Shown: positions 63,365 to 64,000 of the stretch, in pieces
Layout: the number at the start of each line of letters is the position of its first letter
Numbering within the stretch: the first letter of the stretch is position 1
Assembly: GCF_000971965.1 (NCBI RefSeq)
Contig: NZ_LAQP01000016.1
Span: 124,001 to 188,000 of the forward strand
DNA length: 64,000 nt
From: Paenibacillus wulumuqiensis
GTDB lineage: Bacteria > Bacillota > Bacilli > Paenibacillales > Paenibacillaceae
Reading direction: 5' to 3'
Program-made: the position numbers and the translations under genes
The notes under the pieces: generated by a model
Told to the model about the DNA's origin: nothing
What the model saw: the letters and a program-made list of their open reading frames with translations, nothing else
Database searches by the model: none

Positions 63365-64000
63365 TCAGCCTGCCTCACTCGTCTGGTCACCGCGCTTCGT
63401 ATCGGAGCAGCATACCCGGTTGCGACCTTCATCCTTGGCTCGGTACAACGCGTCATCCGCCTCCTGTATGAGCTGTTCTGCAGACTGGGTCCCATCCCAC
63501 TCGGCCACGCCAAAGCTGGCAGTAACGGAATATTTGCGGGATGGTGATTCCAGTTCGATTAGCTTGCGCAGACGCTCGGCAACGCTGCGGGCTTCATACA
63601 GCGAAGTGTCCGGCAGCAACACGGCAAATTCTTCGCCGCCATAACGCACCGTCATATCTCCCGGACGACAGTAATCATTCAGCACACGTCCCAGATGCTT
63701 AAGCACCAGATCCCCTTCCTGATGTCCCCAATTGTCATTGAAGCTTTTGAAATGATCGACATCCAGCAGGATCAGACAGAGCAGATGACTCTCGGCATCC
63801 ACACTTACTCTCCGGCTCATCAGCTGGTACAGCGACTCATCGAAATAGCGGCGGTTCCACAAGCCGGTCAGGCCGTCGCGCATCGCCAGCCGCTGAATTT
63901 TATCCGTCTCTCTTGCATTCTCGATTGCAGTAACAATCATTGGTGCCAGCTTCTCCACCTGAACTTTTTGCTGTATCGAGAAATGGTCCTGTTCCATCGA
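63365..64000 (-). CDS. GGDEF diguanylate cyclase, cut by window end
   Basis: At least 211 residues of a diguanylate cyclase; the 5' part lies beyond 64000, since the frame stays open to the edge. The segment visible first (APMIVTAIENARETDKIQRL) looks like the end of a GAF domain and its linker helix. The GGDEF domain follows: RDGLTGLWNRRYFDESLYQL, ILLDVDHFKSFNDNWGHQEG and the active site RYGGEEFAVLLPDTS. It makes cyclic di-GMP. No RxxD inhibition site is seen before GGEEF. Confidence 0.93.
   Translation of the reverse strand, partial: SMEQDHFSIQQKVQVEKLAPMIVTAIENARETDKIQRLAMRDGLTGLWNRRYFDESLYQLMSRRVSVDAESHLLCLILLDVDHFKSFNDNWGHQEGDLVLKHLGRVLNDYCRPGDMTVRYGGEEFAVLLPDTSLYEARSVAERLRKLIELESPSRKYSVTASFGVAEWDGTQSAEQLIQEADDALYRAKDEGRNRVCCSDTKRGDQTSEAG

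Noticed and set aside
1-64000. tRNA, rRNA, CRISPR or prophage
   Set aside because: No cloverleaf-like sequences, rRNA stretches, repeat-spacer arrays or phage structural genes were noticed on reading; a tRNA scan was not possible.

Overview
The window looks like a chromosomal segment of a Gram-positive, low-to-mid GC Bacillota of the Paenibacillus type. The evidence is strong AAGGAGG-type ribosome binding sites on nearly every gene, a Bacillus-order rbsRKDACB operon, a CIRCE heat-shock operator, an ECF sigma/anti-sigma pair, several secreted stalk-domain proteins and a family 1 pectate lyase. I see no tRNA, rRNA, CRISPR array or prophage.

Layout. 1-2.1 kb: an ECF sigma factor and its membrane anti-sigma factor behind an ECF-like promoter. 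2.1-16.3 kb, minus strand: one long gene string for a Gram-positive Tad/Flp-like (type IVc) pilus or secretion machine. It encodes a small XRE regulator, a SAF-domain CpaB-like protein, two MinD/CpaE-like proteins without a usable Walker A, a CpaF-like ATPase, a fused TadB-TadC-like platform protein, four short proteins with pilin-like N-termini, a stalk-domain protein and a 1135-residue secreted protein. A SigA-type promoter and a strong intrinsic terminator lie in the apparent leader. 16.5-17.6 kb: marR, a perfect operator palindrome and the stump of a deleted MFS transporter. 17.6-26.1 kb: secreted and hypothetical proteins, a TagO/WecA-type transferase, and NifU-N and HEAT proteins that look like the two parts of CvfC. 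26.2-32.3 kb: an AfuABC/Fbp-type ABC importer with a PHP-family hydrolase and an RpiR regulator, probably one catabolic unit. 32.7-34.0 kb: flavin reductase-like protein and AdaA.

34.3-38.0 kb: a chemoreceptor followed by a XylF-like binding lipoprotein with no permease or ATPase. A decayed IS3-family element sits between the two arms of what seems to be the lipoprotein gene's terminator. 38.2-44.3 kb: a stalk-domain protein, htpG with a perfect CIRCE, a hypothetical protein, an arginase-family protein and an ANT(6)-like nucleotidyltransferase. 44.5-50.6 kb: the ribose operon, with three copies of a TGTAACCGGTTAC-type site. 50.7-54.7 kb: an RCC1-repeat protein, a BtrH-like protein, two tiny membrane proteins, a roughly 160-nt imperfect hairpin and a DoxX protein. 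54.9-64 kb: an alternating discoidin-like/FN3 secreted protein, a methyltransferase, an M20 amidohydrolase, a YtxH protein, pectate lyase, an MpsC/DUF2294 protein and a GGDEF protein cut by the window end.

The genes fit a plant- or soil-associated life: surface attachment (Tad-like machine, adhesin-like proteins), pectin attack, sugar and sugar-phosphate uptake, and chemotaxis. Functions are read from visible motifs and remembered family traits; no database search was run.
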